The notes under the pieces: model-generated
The model's database searches: none
What the model was told of the DNA's origin: nothing
Seen by the model: only the letters and a program-made list of their open reading frames with translations
Origin: Xylaria sp. FL1777
Taxonomy: Eukaryota > Ascomycota > Sordariomycetes > Xylariales > Xylariaceae
DNA: 64,000 bases
Direction: 5' to 3'
Assembly: GCA_022578965.1 (NCBI GenBank)
Contig: MU400640.1
Coordinates: forward strand, 1 to 64,000
Made by a program: the position numbers and the translations under genes
Part shown: piece by piece, positions 62,846 to 64,000 of the stretch
Position numbering within the stretch: position 1 is the first letter of the stretch
How the letters are laid out: every line of letters starts with the position of its first letter

Positions 62846-64000
62846 ATGGATCCCTACTCGGCAGAAGGCGAGCTGATCAACATCCACAACTACTTCCACC
62901 AGGGCCAGTTCCAAGAGGTCATCGACTTCGACACGTCGTCGCTGTCGCCCGAGAACGAGGTCCCCGCGCGGGTCTTGGTGCAGAGGGCGCGCATTGCGCT
63001 GGGGCAGGCAAAGGACGTGCTCGCCGACGTGCAGGGCGAGACCTCAGAGCCCGAGTTCGCAGCCGTGGCCGCCTTGGCGCAGTCCGCTCTCGGCCAGACC
63101 GACGACGCCGTGCAGGCCGTCGAGGAGCTCGCGCAGTCCGCCGGCGACAACCAGACCGTCCAGGTGCTCGGCGGTATCGTGTTGCAGGCGGCGGGCAAGT
63201 CGGACGAGGCGCTCGCGCTCCTCTCTAAACACTCAGGCAGTCGTGAGTATGCCCCTTTCTATCGCTGATCCTTATATAGCCAGAGCACCATTGGGATTGG
63301 AAAGAGAAGTCGGCTATTTCAAGAACCAATTGGGATTTGTCTACACGTGGCTAACATTTCATTCGTCCCACAGTTGATGCCACCGCCCTCATCACACAGA
63401 TCCACCTGCAGCAAAACCGAACAGACCTCGCCGTAAAGGAGGTAGCAGCAGCGCGGAGATGGGCGCAGGATAGTCTCTTAGTGAACCTGGCAGAATCTTG
63501 GGTTGGCTTGCGGCTGGTACGGGCCCTCATGATTTTACATCTCCGTCACATCCTCCTATTTCAACCGCCAAATCACACCGTTCGTTATCAGTTCCGCTTG
63601 ACTAACCATTTCCTGCGTAGGGTGGAGAGAAATACCAACAAGCCTTTTACGTGTTCGAAGAGCTAGCTCAAGCGCCCGCTACATCATCAATCGTGACCCT
63701 GGTCTCACAAGCCGTCTGCGAGCTGCACCTCGGCCGCGTCGAGGAGGCGCAGTCTGCCCTCGAACAGGCACTGCAGAAGCAGCCAGACTACGCGGGTGCC
63801 ATAGCCAATCTACTGGTCTTAACGGTCATTACCGGAAAGGACCCCGCAGAGCTTACCAGGTAGGCGGACATACTAGCGCCCTTTCATCATCCCTTATCGT
63901 ATACGAGAGCCTCTACTTGAAGCCGTATACTGACAACGCATCATGCATAGCTCCCTAAAGAAGACGGCCCCCCAGCACCCCTTGCTCACAGATCTGGAGG
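62846..64000 (+). CDS. SEC28: Coatomer subunit epsilon (COPI), 3' end outside window
   Basis: Exons 62846-63242, 63374-63516, 63621-63859 and 63951->64000 join in frame; introns are 131, 104 and 91 bp. The protein starts MDPYSAEGELINIHNYFHQG, followed by an FQEVI-type TPR array, then QNRTDLAVKEV, ARRWAQDSLLVNLAESWVGL and GGEKYQQAFYVFEEL, and the late block VCELHLGRVEEAQSALEQAL. This is the TPR solenoid of epsilon-COP, which stabilises alpha-COP in the COPI coat for Golgi-to-ER retrograde transport. About 276 residues are encoded in the window, close to the usual length of about 290-300, so only a short C-terminal piece is missing. The upstream codons are markedly GC-rich at third positions compared with the accessory genes, in line with a highly expressed housekeeping gene. 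The symbol follows the yeast orthologue. Confidence 0.93.

Overview
The window looks like nuclear DNA of a filamentous ascomycete (Pezizomycotina). The evidence is short introns (about 45-100 bp, one of 183 bp) with GTRNGT donors and CTRAC-type branch sites, a Zn(II)2Cys6 transcription factor, two NLR-like STAND NTPases, a CmcJ-type oxygenase, and a large block of DNA mutated by repeat-induced point mutation (RIP). No gene product identifies the species.

Region 1 (1 to about 32,400) is extremely AT-rich and has no credible gene. It is a graveyard of RIP-mutated mobile elements. Three structures can be measured. (a) An LTR retrotransposon relic, 818-8191, has two 286-bp LTRs and a TAAAG target duplication. 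(b) A small LTR element in tandem form, 8809-12682, is LTR-internal-LTR-internal-LTR with unit lengths 284-1511-284-1511-284, flanked by ACGTA. (c) Two copies of a 299-bp element with terminal inverted repeats lie at 17103-17401 and 31735-32033. Between them are degenerate minisatellites and about 14 kb of AT-rich DNA with no recognisable structure.

Region 2 (about 32,400-44,000) begins at a sharp compositional boundary. It holds a 5'-truncated-looking phosphatidylserine decarboxylase-like gene, a frameshifted and truncated S10 serine carboxypeptidase pseudogene, a seven-exon Zn2Cys6 regulator on the minus strand, about 3 kb with no gene, a coiled-coil protein of unknown function, and an isochorismatase-like cysteine hydrolase.

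Region 3 (44,000-57,500) is an accessory cluster. It contains an NB-ARC/TPR STAND protein, a possible 61-aa microprotein, a protein with a C-terminal membrane anchor, a CmcJ/AsaB-like oxygenase, a type-I glutamine-synthetase-like enzyme, and a NACHT protein carrying two C2H2 fingers and ankyrin-like repeats. The two STAND genes suggest a non-self recognition or programmed cell death locus, but that is inference.

Region 4 (58,400-64,000) moves toward housekeeping functions: an eleven-exon Rad5/HLTF-like SNF2 ATPase without a visible RING finger, and the coatomer epsilon subunit, which runs off the right edge.

Exon joins were worked out by hand from frame, splice motifs and family motifs. Every multi-exon model given closes in frame, but none has transcript support here.
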